NCBI RefSeq assembly: GCF_016901675.1 | Contig: NZ_JACJKU010000005.1 | Location: 1 to 41,365, forward strand | Reading direction: 5' to 3' | DNA: 41,365 bases | Origin: Limosilactobacillus coleohominis | GTDB taxonomy: Bacteria; Bacillota; Bacilli; Lactobacillales; Lactobacillaceae | In this document: positions 32,364 to 41,271 of the stretch, one piece after another | How positions within the stretch are numbered: the first letter of the stretch is position 1 | Layout: each line of letters starts with the position of its first letter | Notes under the pieces: generated by a model | Told to the model about the DNA's origin: nothing | What the model saw: the letters and a program-made list of their open reading frames with translations, nothing else | Database searches by the model: none | Program-made: the position numbers and the translations under genes

Positions 32364-33854
32364 TTAAATTCCTAAAATTTTAGCAATGGTTTTTTCCATT
32401 GATGAAGGGTTGATAACCCGTTCTTCACGAGCCGTCATCTTCAAAAGTGTTTGGACATTTGAGTCTAATGGCTGGTCGATGATTGACTGTAATTCCTTAA
32501 TTGCTGGGATACCAGTCACTGCTGTTTTTTGATCGTTTAGTGCATAAATTGCGGTTTCTGGGAACTTGTATGGGCTAGCAGTAGACACAATAACATTTGG
32601 TGTTGAATCGTGCTGCTTTTGCCGATATTGGTGTGCTACATAGGATGCTACAGCAGTATGAGGGTCAATTAAATAACCGTCATCAGTATAGATACGTTTA
32701 ATTTCTGAACGAACTTCATCTTGGGTAGCAAAACCAGCAGCAAAAGTTTGATCTAATTTGGCTTTGATATCTGAGCTGACTGAGTAACTACCATCTTCTG
32801 ATAATTGTTGCATGAGGACTTGGATGGTACTTTCGTTTTCATTGGCAACGTCGAATAGTAGACGCTCCAGGTTACTAGAGACTAAGATATCCATTGCCGG
32901 AGCATTTGTAAGATGGAAAGGACGCTTACGGTTATATTGACCAGAAGTAAAGAAATCAGTAAGGACATTATTTTCATTTGAAGCACAAATTAACTTATGA
33001 ATAGGCAGGCCTAATTTTTTAGCATAGTAACCTGCTAAAATATCACCGAAATTTCCAGTAGGAACAGTAAAGTTCACTGGATCACCAGGCTTAATTGCTT
33101 GGCGGTGAACAAGTTGTCCATATGCACTAAAGTAGTACACAATTTGCGGAATAAGGCGGCCAATGTTCATTGAATTAGCAGATGAGAACTGGTAATGATT
33201 ATCCAATAACCGTTGATTAAAGCTCAAATCATTAAAAATATTTTTAACTGCTGTTTGGGCATCATCAAAGTTTCCTTCGATGGCGATAGCACTTAAATTG
33301 GTTCCTCGTTGCCCTAACATTTGCTTTAGCTGGACAGGACTAACACCACCATGGGGGTAGAATACAATAACTTGAGTGCCACTGAGATCACTGAATCCCC
33401 GCATTGAAGCAGTTCCAGTATCACCCGATGTGGCAGTTAGAATAACAATTTGATGATCATTGTGTTCGTTTTTAATCGCCTGGGTCATTAACCGGGGAAG
33501 AACTTGTAGTGCAATGTCCTTAAAGGCTAAAGTTGGGCCGTGAAATAACTCAAGATAATAATTACCATCATGAGCAACAGATAGTGGGGCAATTTGTTGC
33601 TGATCCCATTGCGAACCATAAGCATCGTTGACTACCTTATAAAGCTGGTCGTGAGTAAAATCATCGAAAAACCAGCCAAGGACCATTTCAGCAATCTCTT
33701 GATAAGTCATCTGAGATAATTTGGTAAGTGGCAATTTCACTTGTGTGAAATTGACCGGAACGTATAATCCACCATCAGGAGCAAGTCCCTTAATGACTGC
33801 TTGAGCAGAATTTAATGATTCTTTCATTTTTCCACGAGTACTTCGATATTGCAT
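32364..33854 (-). CDS. thrC: threonine synthase
   Basis: A 496-residue PLP enzyme that makes threonine from O-phosphohomoserine. The PLP lysine is in HGPTLAFKDIALQV. The phosphate-binding motifs TATSGDTGTA and VPTGNFGDILAGYYAKKLG are present, and the N-terminal YRSTRGK is typical of this family. ATG 33854 (MQYRSTRGK) follows GGGAGG; longer upstream reading has no support. It is divergent from hom-thrB, with overlapping promoters. Together the three genes form the route from aspartate semialdehyde to threonine. Confidence 0.97.
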   Translation of the reverse strand: MQYRSTRGKMKESLNSAQAVIKGLAPDGGLYVPVNFTQVKLPLTKLSQMTYQEIAEMVLGWFFDDFTHDQLYKVVNDAYGSQWDQQQIAPLSVAHDGNYYLELFHGPTLAFKDIALQVLPRLMTQAIKNEHNDHQIVILTATSGDTGTASMRGFSDLSGTQVIVFYPHGGVSPVQLKQMLGQRGTNLSAIAIEGNFDDAQTAVKNIFNDLSFNQRLLDNHYQFSSANSMNIGRLIPQIVYYFSAYGQLVHRQAIKPGDPVNFTVPTGNFGDILAGYYAKKLGLPIHKLICASNENNVLTDFFTSGQYNRKRPFHLTNAPAMDILVSSNLERLLFDVANENESTIQVLMQQLSEDGSYSVSSDIKAKLDQTFAAGFATQDEVRSEIKRIYTDDGYLIDPHTAVASYVAHQYRQKQHDSTPNVIVSTASPYKFPETAIYALNDQKTAVTGIPAIKELQSIIDQPLDSNVQTLLKMTAREERVINPSSMEKTIAKILGI

Positions 33855-33897
33855 GTGAAAGGCCTCCCTTTCTGGATTTAGTTGTTCTTTATTTGAT

Positions 33898-33927
33898 ATT
33901 GTACCTTTCAATTCGGTATGATACAAT
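33898..33927. promoter_or_regulatory. fully overlapping divergent promoters of hom-thrB and thrC
   Basis: Rightward: TTGTAC (33899-33904), 17 bases, TACAAT (33922-33927), with TG before the -10. Leftward: TTGTAT (33926-33921), 17 bases, TACAAT (33903-33898). The -35 of each overlaps the -10 of the other, in the palindrome ATTGTA...TACAAT. Polymerase can occupy only one at a time. Confidence 0.65.
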
Positions 33928-33966
33928 CGAAAAAATGAAAAAATAATGAGAAAATGGGGTGGCATT

Positions 33967-35241
33967 GTGAAAAAAATAGAAGTAGGCTTACTTGGTTTGG
34001 GAACAGTAGGCTCTGGTGTACTGCAAATGATCAGAAATAATGAAGATAAGGTTGCTAATGTCACCGGTAGTACCCTCGAAGTCAAAAAAGTTCTGGTGAA
34101 GCATCCCGAGCGCCATCAAGATGTTCAGCAAACAGTCAAGTTAACTACTGAAATTAATGATATTGTTAATGATCCTGACCTCCAAATAGTAGTGGAATTA
34201 ATCGGTGGTATTCATCCTGCCAAAGAATACATCGAAACGGCCTTACGTAATCACAAAAACGTGGTCACTGCCAATAAGGATTTAATTGCAACCTATGGAC
34301 CCGAATTAGTAAAACTAGCTCATGATAATCACTGCGATTTAATGTATGAAGCTAGTGTTGCTGGTGGGATTCCAATTTTACGGACCATCACTAATAGTTT
34401 TTCTGCGGACAAGATCACAGAAGTTAAGGGAATTGTTAACGGCACTACTAACTATATTCTGACGCAAATGGGGCAACGTGGCTGGTCATATGAGCAAGCG
34501 TTGACGGAAGCGCAGAAATTAGGCTTTGCCGAAGCTGACCCAACCAATGATGTTACTGGTAAGGACGCCGCCTATAAGATGATTATTTTAAGTCAGTTTG
34601 CTTTTGGTACTCAATTAGGACTAAACGATTTTGCGGTAACTGGGATTGATAATTTAAGCGCCTTTGATGTTCATCAAGCGAGTCAATTTGGTTACGTAAT
34701 TAAATTGGTAGGGATTGCACGAGTCATTGAAGATGGTGTCTTTGTGGAAGTCGCACCAACACTGGTTCCTAATGATCACCCATTGGCAACTATTAATAAT
34801 GAATACAACGCGGTCATGGTGACTGGACAGGCAGTTGGAGATACTTTGTTTTATGGCCCTGGAGCTGGTGGTCTGCCAACCGCTAATAGTGTTTTAAGTG
34901 ATATTACTTCTGTTACCAAGAACCTGGTTTTAAAAACAAACGGGAACTTCTTTAACAATTATCAGCGTCGTTATATTCCTGCTCCAGCTGATGAAGTTAT
35001 TTACCCATACTTCTTATCTATCACGATGCCAGATGTTCCAGGACAGATGTTAAAACTAACTCAAATTATGACGGACATTGATGCCAGTTTTAGCCAAATT
35101 ACGCAAACTGAGGCGGATGGAATGGCGCATGTGGTAATCATCACCCACGGCATGAACGAAAACCAATTGCAAGAGTTTAAGAATCGGGTTAAAGATGATT
35201 CAACTATTAAATTGGGCGCTGCCTATAAGGTTTTAAAATAG
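33967..35241 (+). CDS. hom: homoserine dehydrogenase
   Basis: Reduces aspartate semialdehyde to homoserine. The 424-residue protein has the NAD(P) motif GLLGLGTVGSGV, catalytic region KNVVTANKDLIA, GIVNGTTNYILTQM and GFAEADPTNDVTGKDAAYKM. A C-terminal ACT domain (about 345-424, SITMPDVPGQMLKLTQIM) suggests threonine feedback inhibition. I favour the GTG at 33967 (KKIEVGLLG), six bases after GGGGTGG, over the ATG 21 bases upstream, which has no ribosome binding site. It is followed by thrB after 15 bases. Confidence 0.96.
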   Translation: MKKIEVGLLGLGTVGSGVLQMIRNNEDKVANVTGSTLEVKKVLVKHPERHQDVQQTVKLTTEINDIVNDPDLQIVVELIGGIHPAKEYIETALRNHKNVVTANKDLIATYGPELVKLAHDNHCDLMYEASVAGGIPILRTITNSFSADKITEVKGIVNGTTNYILTQMGQRGWSYEQALTEAQKLGFAEADPTNDVTGKDAAYKMIILSQFAFGTQLGLNDFAVTGIDNLSAFDVHQASQFGYVIKLVGIARVIEDGVFVEVAPTLVPNDHPLATINNEYNAVMVTGQAVGDTLFYGPGAGGLPTANSVLSDITSVTKNLVLKTNGNFFNNYQRRYIPAPADEVIYPYFLSITMPDVPGQMLKLTQIMTDIDASFSQITQTEADGMAHVVIITHGMNENQLQEFKNRVKDDSTIKLGAAYKVLK

Positions 35242-35256
35242 GGAGGCAATTTTGCT

Positions 35257-36126
35257 ATGGAAATACAAGTACCAGCATCCAGTGCCAATTTAGGGCCAGG
35301 ATTTGATTCAATTGGAATTGCCGTCTCATTATATTTACATTTGCAAGATTTAGGGTCAAGTAATAAGTGGCGGGTTGATCATGATTTAGGATCCTTGCCT
35401 CATAACCAGCAAAACATGATTGTTCAAACTGCTCTTAAGTTAGCCCCCGACCTTACACCGCGCAATCTTAAAGTCGTAAGCGACATTCCTGTCACACATG
35501 GGTTAGGTAGCAGTTCTAGTGCAATTGTTGCGGGGATCGAATTAGCAAACCAATTTGCTAATTTGAATTTAAGTGCTGAAGAGAAGGTTGAAATAGCTAG
35601 TCAGATTGAAGGACATCCAGATAACGTAGCGCCTGCAATTTTAGGTGGACTAGTAGTTGGTACTAATATCGGGGATCACTTTGACGCATTTGCAGCGCCA
35701 TTGCCACCGTATGATTTAGTTGCGTATATTCCAGAATATAATTTAGCAACGAAAAAGGCCCGGGCAGTTTTGCCCAACCAGCTTGATTATCATCAAAGCA
35801 CTCACGCGAGCGCAATTGCTAATACATTAGTGGCAGCGCTATTTAAAAAAGATTATTCAGTAGCTGGTGAATTGATTGAGGCGGATGAATTTCATGAACA
35901 ATATCGGTCATCTTTGGTGCCCGAACTAGCCAAAATTCGTCAAATTAGTCATGCCAATGGAGCAGTAGCTACTTATCTGAGTGGTGCTGGGCCAACCGTG
36001 ATGACCATTATTGATTCTGAGAAGACAACCACATTTATTAATGCAGTTCGACAGGACAAGCTGAATGACCGGATAGAAGTTTTGCATCCAGATCCAGATG
36101 GAGTAGTTATTAAGCCAGAACCGTAA
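35257..36126 (+). CDS. thrB: homoserine kinase
   Basis: A 289-residue GHMP kinase that makes O-phosphohomoserine. Motifs are VPASSANLGPGFDSIGIAVSL at the N terminus, the ATP loop THGLGSSSSAIVAGI, GHPDNVAPAILGG and the late YLSGAGPTVM. GGGAGG precedes the ATG. Second gene of the hom-thrB transcript. Confidence 0.97.
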   Translation: MEIQVPASSANLGPGFDSIGIAVSLYLHLQDLGSSNKWRVDHDLGSLPHNQQNMIVQTALKLAPDLTPRNLKVVSDIPVTHGLGSSSSAIVAGIELANQFANLNLSAEEKVEIASQIEGHPDNVAPAILGGLVVGTNIGDHFDAFAAPLPPYDLVAYIPEYNLATKKARAVLPNQLDYHQSTHASAIANTLVAALFKKDYSVAGELIEADEFHEQYRSSLVPELAKIRQISHANGAVATYLSGAGPTVMTIIDSEKTTTFINAVRQDKLNDRIEVLHPDPDGVVIKPEP

Positions 36127-36146
36127 AAATTGCTAGTGGTAGTAAA

Positions 36147-36182
36147 TTGCCGATATAAATATTCTCCTGTAAAATATTTATA
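36147..36182 (+). promoter_or_regulatory. promoter with overlapping palindrome before the ywlG-like gene
   Basis: -35 TTGCCG (36147-36152), 17 bases, -10 TAAAAT (36170-36175). A perfect 10-bp inverted repeat TATAAATATT (36154-36163)/AATATTTATA (36173-36182) covers the spacer and -10, and could be an operator. Confidence 0.5.
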
Positions 36183-36198
36183 AGGCAGGTGATAATTG

Positions 36199-36768
36199 AT
36201 GACTGTAGATTTGAAACAGGTTAAATCGCAAGTAACACAAGGCGTAAATGAATTATTAGACAGTGCTAATTTATCGCAAGGTGACATTTTTGTCCTTGGT
36301 ATTTCAACGAGTGAAGTGGCAGGGGTAAAACTTAGCGGTGCACCTTCGATTGATGTTGGTCGCACGGTGATTAACACTTTGTATGATATTTTGCAGCCAC
36401 GAGGGATTGAATTAGCCGTGGAAGGGTGCGCTGAAATCAATCGAGCTTTAACAGTGGAGCGTCGGGTTGCTGAGAAACACCACTTAGAAATTGTGACGGT
36501 ATATCCTTCGATTAATGCAAGTGGTGCAGCTCAAATTGCAGCCTTTGAACGATTTGACGACCCGGTGGAGGTTGAACATATTACTGCAGATGCCGGAATG
36601 GATATTGGCGATTGTGATATTGGGATGCACGTTCGTTTTGTGCAGATTCCAGTGCGAACATCTATTGATACAGTCGGCCAGGCCCACACTCGCTATTTGC
36701 GTTCACGACCAAAATTAATAGGTGGTGCACGTGCTAAATATGAGTGGGATCCGTTTAATGAGAAGTAA
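36199..36768 (+). CDS. ywlG: YwlG/UPF0340 family protein (TIGR01440)
   Basis: A 189-residue conserved protein of unknown function in Firmicutes. Recognisable blocks are GISTSEVAGVKLSGAPSIDVGR, GIELAVEGCAEINRALTVER and GDCDIGMHVRFVQIPVRTSI, with VGQAHTRYLRSRPKLIGGARA at the C terminus. It looks cytoplasmic. In other Firmicutes it often lies near glyA/rpiB; here it follows thrB. ATG 36199 follows AGGTGAT. It probably has its own promoter. Confidence 0.9.
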   Translation: MTVDLKQVKSQVTQGVNELLDSANLSQGDIFVLGISTSEVAGVKLSGAPSIDVGRTVINTLYDILQPRGIELAVEGCAEINRALTVERRVAEKHHLEIVTVYPSINASGAAQIAAFERFDDPVEVEHITADAGMDIGDCDIGMHVRFVQIPVRTSIDTVGQAHTRYLRSRPKLIGGARAKYEWDPFNEK

Positions 36769-36831
36769 AAACAGTGACTGTGTCATTAGTCGGACTACAA
36801 TCATTAAATACGAACAGCGCAGTACAACAAT

Positions 36832-36867
36832 GGGGCCTAGAATTCGGTAAACCGAACGCTAGGCCCC
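36832..36867. repeat. palindrome family A, copy 2
   Basis: GGGGCCTAG pairs with CTAGGCCCC, with an inner TTCGGT/ACCGAA, and the outer CAACAA/TTGTTG extends it to about 50 bases. It is a close relative of the palindrome at 29448-29480. It lies after the ywlG-like gene and may act as its terminator. Confidence 0.75.
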
Positions 36868-36880
36868 TATTGTTGCTTGC

Positions 36881-36924
36881 GGGGGCGTGAAAACGAAGTC
36901 GTAAACGACTTCTGTCGCGCTCCC
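36881..36924. repeat. palindrome family B, copy 2
   Basis: GGG and GCG-like outer bases enclose a perfect GAAGTCGT/ACGACTTC (loop AA). The core GTCGTAAACGAC and flanking CGTGA are shared with the hairpins at 17733-17776 and 38475-38514. It lies after the leftward 36951-37568 gene and probably ends it, although the T-run is poor. Confidence 0.65.
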
Positions 36925-36950
36925 TGTTTTGTATTTATAGTGAGAGATGC

Positions 36951-37568
36951 CTATTTCTTTTTCTTATCATCTGCATAAACGTCAGAATAATCTGCATTTA
37001 CAGATGCACTAGCAAGAGCATCGAGGTCCACGGTAGTGTTTGGATCTCCATAAACGGTTTCAGAACCAGATAACTTTTGACCGGGCTTCATGTCCTTTAA
37101 TCCTGCAGGAATGTGAATTCGTGCAGAAATTTTATTGGCATCTAAACGCCACACAGCCACTTTACCAAGCATTTTATCAGTAAATTGCGGGTGGTTCTTA
37201 ATATAATGATCCGTCATTACATTAAGACCATGCAACATTGATTGATGATCCGTAACTTGGGTAATGATTCCCTGACCAATCACACTCTTAAACTCAGCAC
37301 TATAGTGGAACGGTTTAGGAACTAAAAGAAATTTTTGACCACCATCTAACTCAAATCCAACATGTGGATCTGCTTTTAATAATCGTCCTGTTGTGTGTGA
37401 GTCATCACCATGGAACCAAAAAGTATATTGGCCATCAATTTCTTCATAGCCGAAGTGAACGGGAGTTTGATAAATGCTTTCGCCATCATGCATTCCAATG
37501 ACGAGAACTTCCATTTCATCTAAAACTTGATTAATGTGTTCGTGATCGAAATAAGTGTCTGCTTTCAT
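36951..37568 (-). CDS. pyridoxamine 5'-phosphate oxidase family (FMN split-barrel) protein
   Basis: A 205-residue flavin-reductase-like split-barrel protein. The sequence TPVHFGYEEIDGQYTFWFHGDDSHTTGRLLKADPHVGFELD is typical of the Pyridox_ox_2 (NimA-like) group: a beta-barrel strand with cofactor-binding residues. True PdxH motifs are not seen. The C-terminal 45 residues are polar and end in DDKKKK, likely flexible. AAAGGGG precedes the ATG. The substrate is unknown. It is leftward, 49 bases after a ThiD/PdxK-family kinase, so a link to vitamin B6 is possible but not shown. Confidence 0.8.
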   Translation of the reverse strand: MKADTYFDHEHINQVLDEMEVLVIGMHDGESIYQTPVHFGYEEIDGQYTFWFHGDDSHTTGRLLKADPHVGFELDGGQKFLLVPKPFHYSAEFKSVIGQGIITQVTDHQSMLHGLNVMTDHYIKNHPQFTDKMLGKVAVWRLDANKISARIHIPAGLKDMKPGQKLSGSETVYGDPNTTVDLDALASASVNADYSDVYADDKKKK

Positions 37569-37617
37569 ATTTTCAGCCCCTTTAGTAAACGTATTAGTAT
37601 GGTTTCATTATATCAAA

Positions 37618-38427
37618 TTAATCATCTGGGTTCAGTGACCTTTGACCGGCCCAATGATTGATAGGCCCAAATTTTTTACCAATTGATAGTGGATGATGAA
37701 TCGCTACATCAACAAAGTTATTTGCCGTTTGAATAGCATTTTTAACTGGTTGTCCCTTTGCTAGTTCAGCTGTAATAATCGCAGAAAATGAATCGCCAGC
37801 TCCATTAAGTTTATTAGTTTTTACAAAATTATTATCCATCCAAAAATCCTCACCACTGGCTAATAAGACATAATTATGAATTTGAGAATCCTGCTCTGAT
37901 TCATGAGGGCCTTTAATGACAACGTTTTGAGCACCCATTTTTTGTAAATCTTGAGCAGCAATTTTAATAGCTTGTTGATTATTTAATTGGCGTCCTAATA
38001 ATTCTTGCGTTTCCACAAAATTTGGCGTCAGTACGGAAGCTAGTGGAATGATTTGATGACAAAATGCATCAAAAGTGTCGTCGCTGAGTAATCGATCTTG
38101 ACGTTTAGTAACAATAACAGGATCTACAACCAAAGTTCCAAATGTATCTTTGGAATAATATTTAGCGACCGTTTGAACGATCTCTTTGTTAGCTAGCATC
38201 CCGGTTTTAGCCGCAGTGATGTGGAATTCAGCCAGGTCTTTAAATTCTTCAGCAATAAAACTAGTAGGCATAGTCTGGCTAGCAGTAATTTCAGAAGCGT
38301 TTTCTGCAACCACGGCGGTTAATACGCCATGCCCATAAACACCATCAGCATAAAATGAATGTAAATCCGCCGCTAAACCAGCACTACCATTAGAATCATA
38401 ACCAGCAATTGACAACGCTTGTTGCAT
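37618..38427 (-). CDS. ThiD/PdxK-family kinase (hydroxymethylpyrimidine or pyridoxine kinase)
   Basis: A 269-residue ribokinase-fold kinase. N-terminal ALSIAGYDSNGSAGLAADLHSF fits the ThiD pattern (S-D-S-G-G-G-A-G-I-Q-A-D), with N and S replacing the usual G residues. DPVIVTKRQDRLL, TPNFVETQELLG and the catalytic GAGDSFSAII (Asp as base) follow. In this clade both thiamine-pyrimidine and pyridoxal kinase activities occur; the variation in the first loop leaves the substrate open. GAGGTGAC precedes the ATG. Its neighbour is a flavin split-barrel protein. Confidence 0.85.
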   Translation of the reverse strand: MQQALSIAGYDSNGSAGLAADLHSFYADGVYGHGVLTAVVAENASEITASQTMPTSFIAEEFKDLAEFHITAAKTGMLANKEIVQTVAKYYSKDTFGTLVVDPVIVTKRQDRLLSDDTFDAFCHQIIPLASVLTPNFVETQELLGRQLNNQQAIKIAAQDLQKMGAQNVVIKGPHESEQDSQIHNYVLLASGEDFWMDNNFVKTNKLNGAGDSFSAIITAELAKGQPVKNAIQTANNFVDVAIHHPLSIGKKFGPINHWAGQRSLNPDD

Positions 38428-38466
38428 TTTGTCACCTCATTTGAATATGTTGACACTACATTACCA

Positions 38467-38514
38467 TAAAAAAAGGGACGTGACAGAAATTATTAATAAC
38501 TTCTATCACGTCCC
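38467..38514 (-). terminator. adhE terminator, palindrome family B copy 3
   Basis: GGGACGTGA (38475-38483) pairs with TCACGTCCC (38506-38514), with an inner AGAA/TTCT, and on the minus strand it is followed by seven to eight T. It ends 41 bases after the adhE stop and shares its GGGACGTGACAGAA arm with other family B copies. Confidence 0.9.
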
Positions 38515-38555
38515 AGACAAGATAAGGTCAGAAGATTAACCTTGGGGAAAGTTAA

Positions 38556-41192
38556 TTATTTTTCTTGTGGTTCAACACCAGTACCGTCATAACAACGTTC
38601 CAAAAGTTCTTTTAATTGACTAACTAATGGTTCGACTGGATTCGTTGTTGTACATTGATCTTCGTATGCCAATACAGAGAGTTCGTCAACAACCTTGTCA
38701 AAGTCCTTGTGGCTTACTCCATTAGCCTTCAGGCTTAATGTAACACCACATTCATGGGCTAAGTCAATAATTTTTTGTACATAAGCTTCCATGAGTTCTT
38801 CATCGGTATCACCCTTGAGTCCTAAGAAACGTGCAATATCAGCATAGTCCTTAGTTGCGTGGTAAGTAGCGTAGTGTGGCCACATTGCTAACTTAGTTGG
38901 GCGTTGAGCGTTGAAGCGAATAACTTGTGGTAATGCAATTGCAATACACAAACCGTGTGGGAGGTCAAAAGCCCCACCCATTTTATGAGCTAGTGAGTGA
39001 TTGATTCCTAAGAATGCTTGACCAAAGGCCATCCCAGCAATTGTAGAGTAGTTGTGCATTCTTCTTCTAGCATCTTGATTACCCTTTACGGAATCAGCCA
39101 GTGTATCCATTACCCCTTTGATGGCTTGTAATGACCAACCACGAGTGTAGTCAGTGGACATTACTGAGACGTATGATTCGGTGGCGTGGCATAGTACGTC
39201 AAGACCGGTGTATGCGGTCGTCTTAGGAGGGACAGTTTCCACAAATTGAGAGTCAACGATGGCAATGTCTGGAGTTAATGCATAATCAGCTAATGGGTAC
39301 TTAACGTGGGTTTTGGAATCAGTGATAACTGAGAAACAAGTGATTTCAGAACCGGTACCTGAAGTAGTAGGGATACCAATATATTGTGCTTTGTGAGGCT
39401 TGCCAATTTGGTAAGCTCTTTTTCTAATATCCAAGTACTTTTGTTTAACACCGTTCCAGCTTGTATCTGGGTGTTCATAGAACATCCACATAGCTTTGGC
39501 GGCATCCATTGGGGAACCACCACCCAGTGCAATAATAGTATCAGGCTTAAAGTCCCGCATTAAAGCGACACCCTTATTAACTGTGTCGGTTGATGGATCT
39601 TCTTCAACTTCATCGAAAACTTGAAAATGGGTTTCTAAAGGACGTTGACGAAGTTGGTCAATAACTCGTTGAGCGTAACCACGTTTAACGGTGCCAGGAC
39701 CAGTAACGATGAAAGCCCGATTAATATTTGGGATATCTTGTAATTCCTTTAGTGAATTGCGTTGAAAGTAAACCTTGGGAGGAATCTTTACCCATTGACG
39801 ATTTTCACGCCGCTTAGCAATCACTTTGTAATTCAAAAGGTCGTAATCAGAAACGTTGTGAGAAACGGAGTTCTTACCATATGATCCGGTCCCTAAAGTT
39901 AAGGAAGGAGTCATGTTGTTGTAAATGTTACCAATACCACCAAGTGCTGATGGTGAGTTAACAATGATCCGTGAAGCACGCATTTCCAAACCGTATTGAG
40001 TTGCTAAGCTGTCGTCGGTAGTGTGGATAGCAGCGGTGTGACCTTCACCACCGTAATGGAGTAATTCTTTACACTTATCAAATGCTTCCTTGTGGGAGTG
40101 GACCCGGTACATAGTTAGCACTGGTGAGAGCTTTTCGGCAGAAAGTGGGTAATCATTACCAACACCTTCGTACTCAGCGATTAATACTTTTGTATTTTCT
40201 GGAACATTTTTCAATCCGCACATGTCGGCAATGTCATTTGCAGAACGACCGGCAATTGGACCAGCAACTTGGTGTCGTTTGGGGTCAATGAAGCCCTTAG
40301 TAAAGGTGTCGATTTCATCTGGCTTAATGAAGTAACAGTTCCACTTTTTAAGTTCTGCTTTTACTTCATCATAAATTTCATCATCAACCACAATGGAATT
40401 TTCAGAAGCACAGATCATTCCGTTATCAAATGTTTTGGAGAGGACGATGTCATAAATTGACCGTGGAATGTCAGCAGTACGTTCAATATATGCTGGACCG
40501 TTACCAGGACCAACACCAAGGGCAGGGTTACCAGAACTGTAAGCAGCCTTAACTAAACCAGGGCCCCCAGTGGCTAAGATAGTAGCAGTTTTTTCATGTT
40601 GAAGTAAATCATTAGTGGCATCACGGGAAGGTTTCGAAATCCATTGAATAACGTTCTTTGGTGCACCAGCTTCTTCAGCAGCTTTTTCAAGAATTTGTGC
40701 AGTGTGGATGGATGACTGTAATGCTTGAGGGTGCATTGAGAACACAATTGTATTCCGAGTCTTTAAAGAAATAATTGATTTAAAGATTACGGTTGAGGTT
40801 GGATTAGTGACAGGAACAACACCTGCAATAATACCGAGTGGGTCAGCAATGGTAATAGTTTGGTTTTCGTCGTCATCCTTGATGATACCAACGGTCTTGT
40901 CATGACGAATATTATTCCAAATATATTCACTGGCGTAGATATTCTTAATGGCCTTATCTTCAGCAACACCACGACCGGTTTCGTTGGCAGCCTCGATGGC
41001 TAAATCCATATGGTGTTCTTCAGCTGCAAGAGCCATTGCCTGACAAATCTTGTCAACTTGTTCTTGGGTAAAATTACGGAGTTCATTAAAGGCAACTTCA
41101 CTTTTATCCATTAAATCATCGATTTGTTTTTGGGCTTCCGCAGCCTGATCAGCTGCAGTAGTTTTAGCTACTTTCTTTTTTGTATCAGCCAT
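38556..41192 (-). CDS. adhE: bifunctional acetaldehyde-CoA/alcohol dehydrogenase
   Basis: An 878-residue enzyme that reduces acetyl-CoA to ethanol in two steps and regenerates NAD, the key ethanol branch of heterofermentation. The N-terminal aldehyde dehydrogenase half (about 1-440) has the catalytic Cys in FDNGMICASENS. The C-terminal iron alcohol dehydrogenase half (about 460-870) has GGGSPMDAAKAMW and the iron ligands D-x3-H and H-rich GINHSLAHKMGGAFDLPHG. Such proteins form spirosomes. ATG 41192 (MADTKKK) follows AAAGGAG by ten bases. It has its own promoter and terminator. Confidence 0.97.
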   Translation of the reverse strand: MADTKKKVAKTTAADQAAEAQKQIDDLMDKSEVAFNELRNFTQEQVDKICQAMALAAEEHHMDLAIEAANETGRGVAEDKAIKNIYASEYIWNNIRHDKTVGIIKDDDENQTITIADPLGIIAGVVPVTNPTSTVIFKSIISLKTRNTIVFSMHPQALQSSIHTAQILEKAAEEAGAPKNVIQWISKPSRDATNDLLQHEKTATILATGGPGLVKAAYSSGNPALGVGPGNGPAYIERTADIPRSIYDIVLSKTFDNGMICASENSIVVDDEIYDEVKAELKKWNCYFIKPDEIDTFTKGFIDPKRHQVAGPIAGRSANDIADMCGLKNVPENTKVLIAEYEGVGNDYPLSAEKLSPVLTMYRVHSHKEAFDKCKELLHYGGEGHTAAIHTTDDSLATQYGLEMRASRIIVNSPSALGGIGNIYNNMTPSLTLGTGSYGKNSVSHNVSDYDLLNYKVIAKRRENRQWVKIPPKVYFQRNSLKELQDIPNINRAFIVTGPGTVKRGYAQRVIDQLRQRPLETHFQVFDEVEEDPSTDTVNKGVALMRDFKPDTIIALGGGSPMDAAKAMWMFYEHPDTSWNGVKQKYLDIRKRAYQIGKPHKAQYIGIPTTSGTGSEITCFSVITDSKTHVKYPLADYALTPDIAIVDSQFVETVPPKTTAYTGLDVLCHATESYVSVMSTDYTRGWSLQAIKGVMDTLADSVKGNQDARRRMHNYSTIAGMAFGQAFLGINHSLAHKMGGAFDLPHGLCIAIALPQVIRFNAQRPTKLAMWPHYATYHATKDYADIARFLGLKGDTDEELMEAYVQKIIDLAHECGVTLSLKANGVSHKDFDKVVDELSVLAYEDQCTTTNPVEPLVSQLKELLERCYDGTGVEPQEK

Positions 41193-41243
41193 AGTTTCCA
41201 CTCTCCTTTAATTAAAAAAGTTTGTTAATGATTGAACAATTAC

Positions 41244-41271
41244 ATTATACAAAAGAAATTGGAGATGTAAA
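41244..41271 (-). promoter_or_regulatory. adhE promoter
   Basis: On the minus strand -35 TTTACA (41271-41266), 16 bases, -10 TATAAT (41249-41244), about 50 bases before the start codon. I see no clear Rex-type palindrome in the sequence available. The remaining bases to the window end hold no supported gene. Confidence 0.75.

Noticed and set aside
32364-34085. Longer threonine synthase beginning at 34085
   Set aside because: The extension would run through the promoters and the start of hom on the other strand; ATG 33854 has GGGAGG and the family's N terminus.
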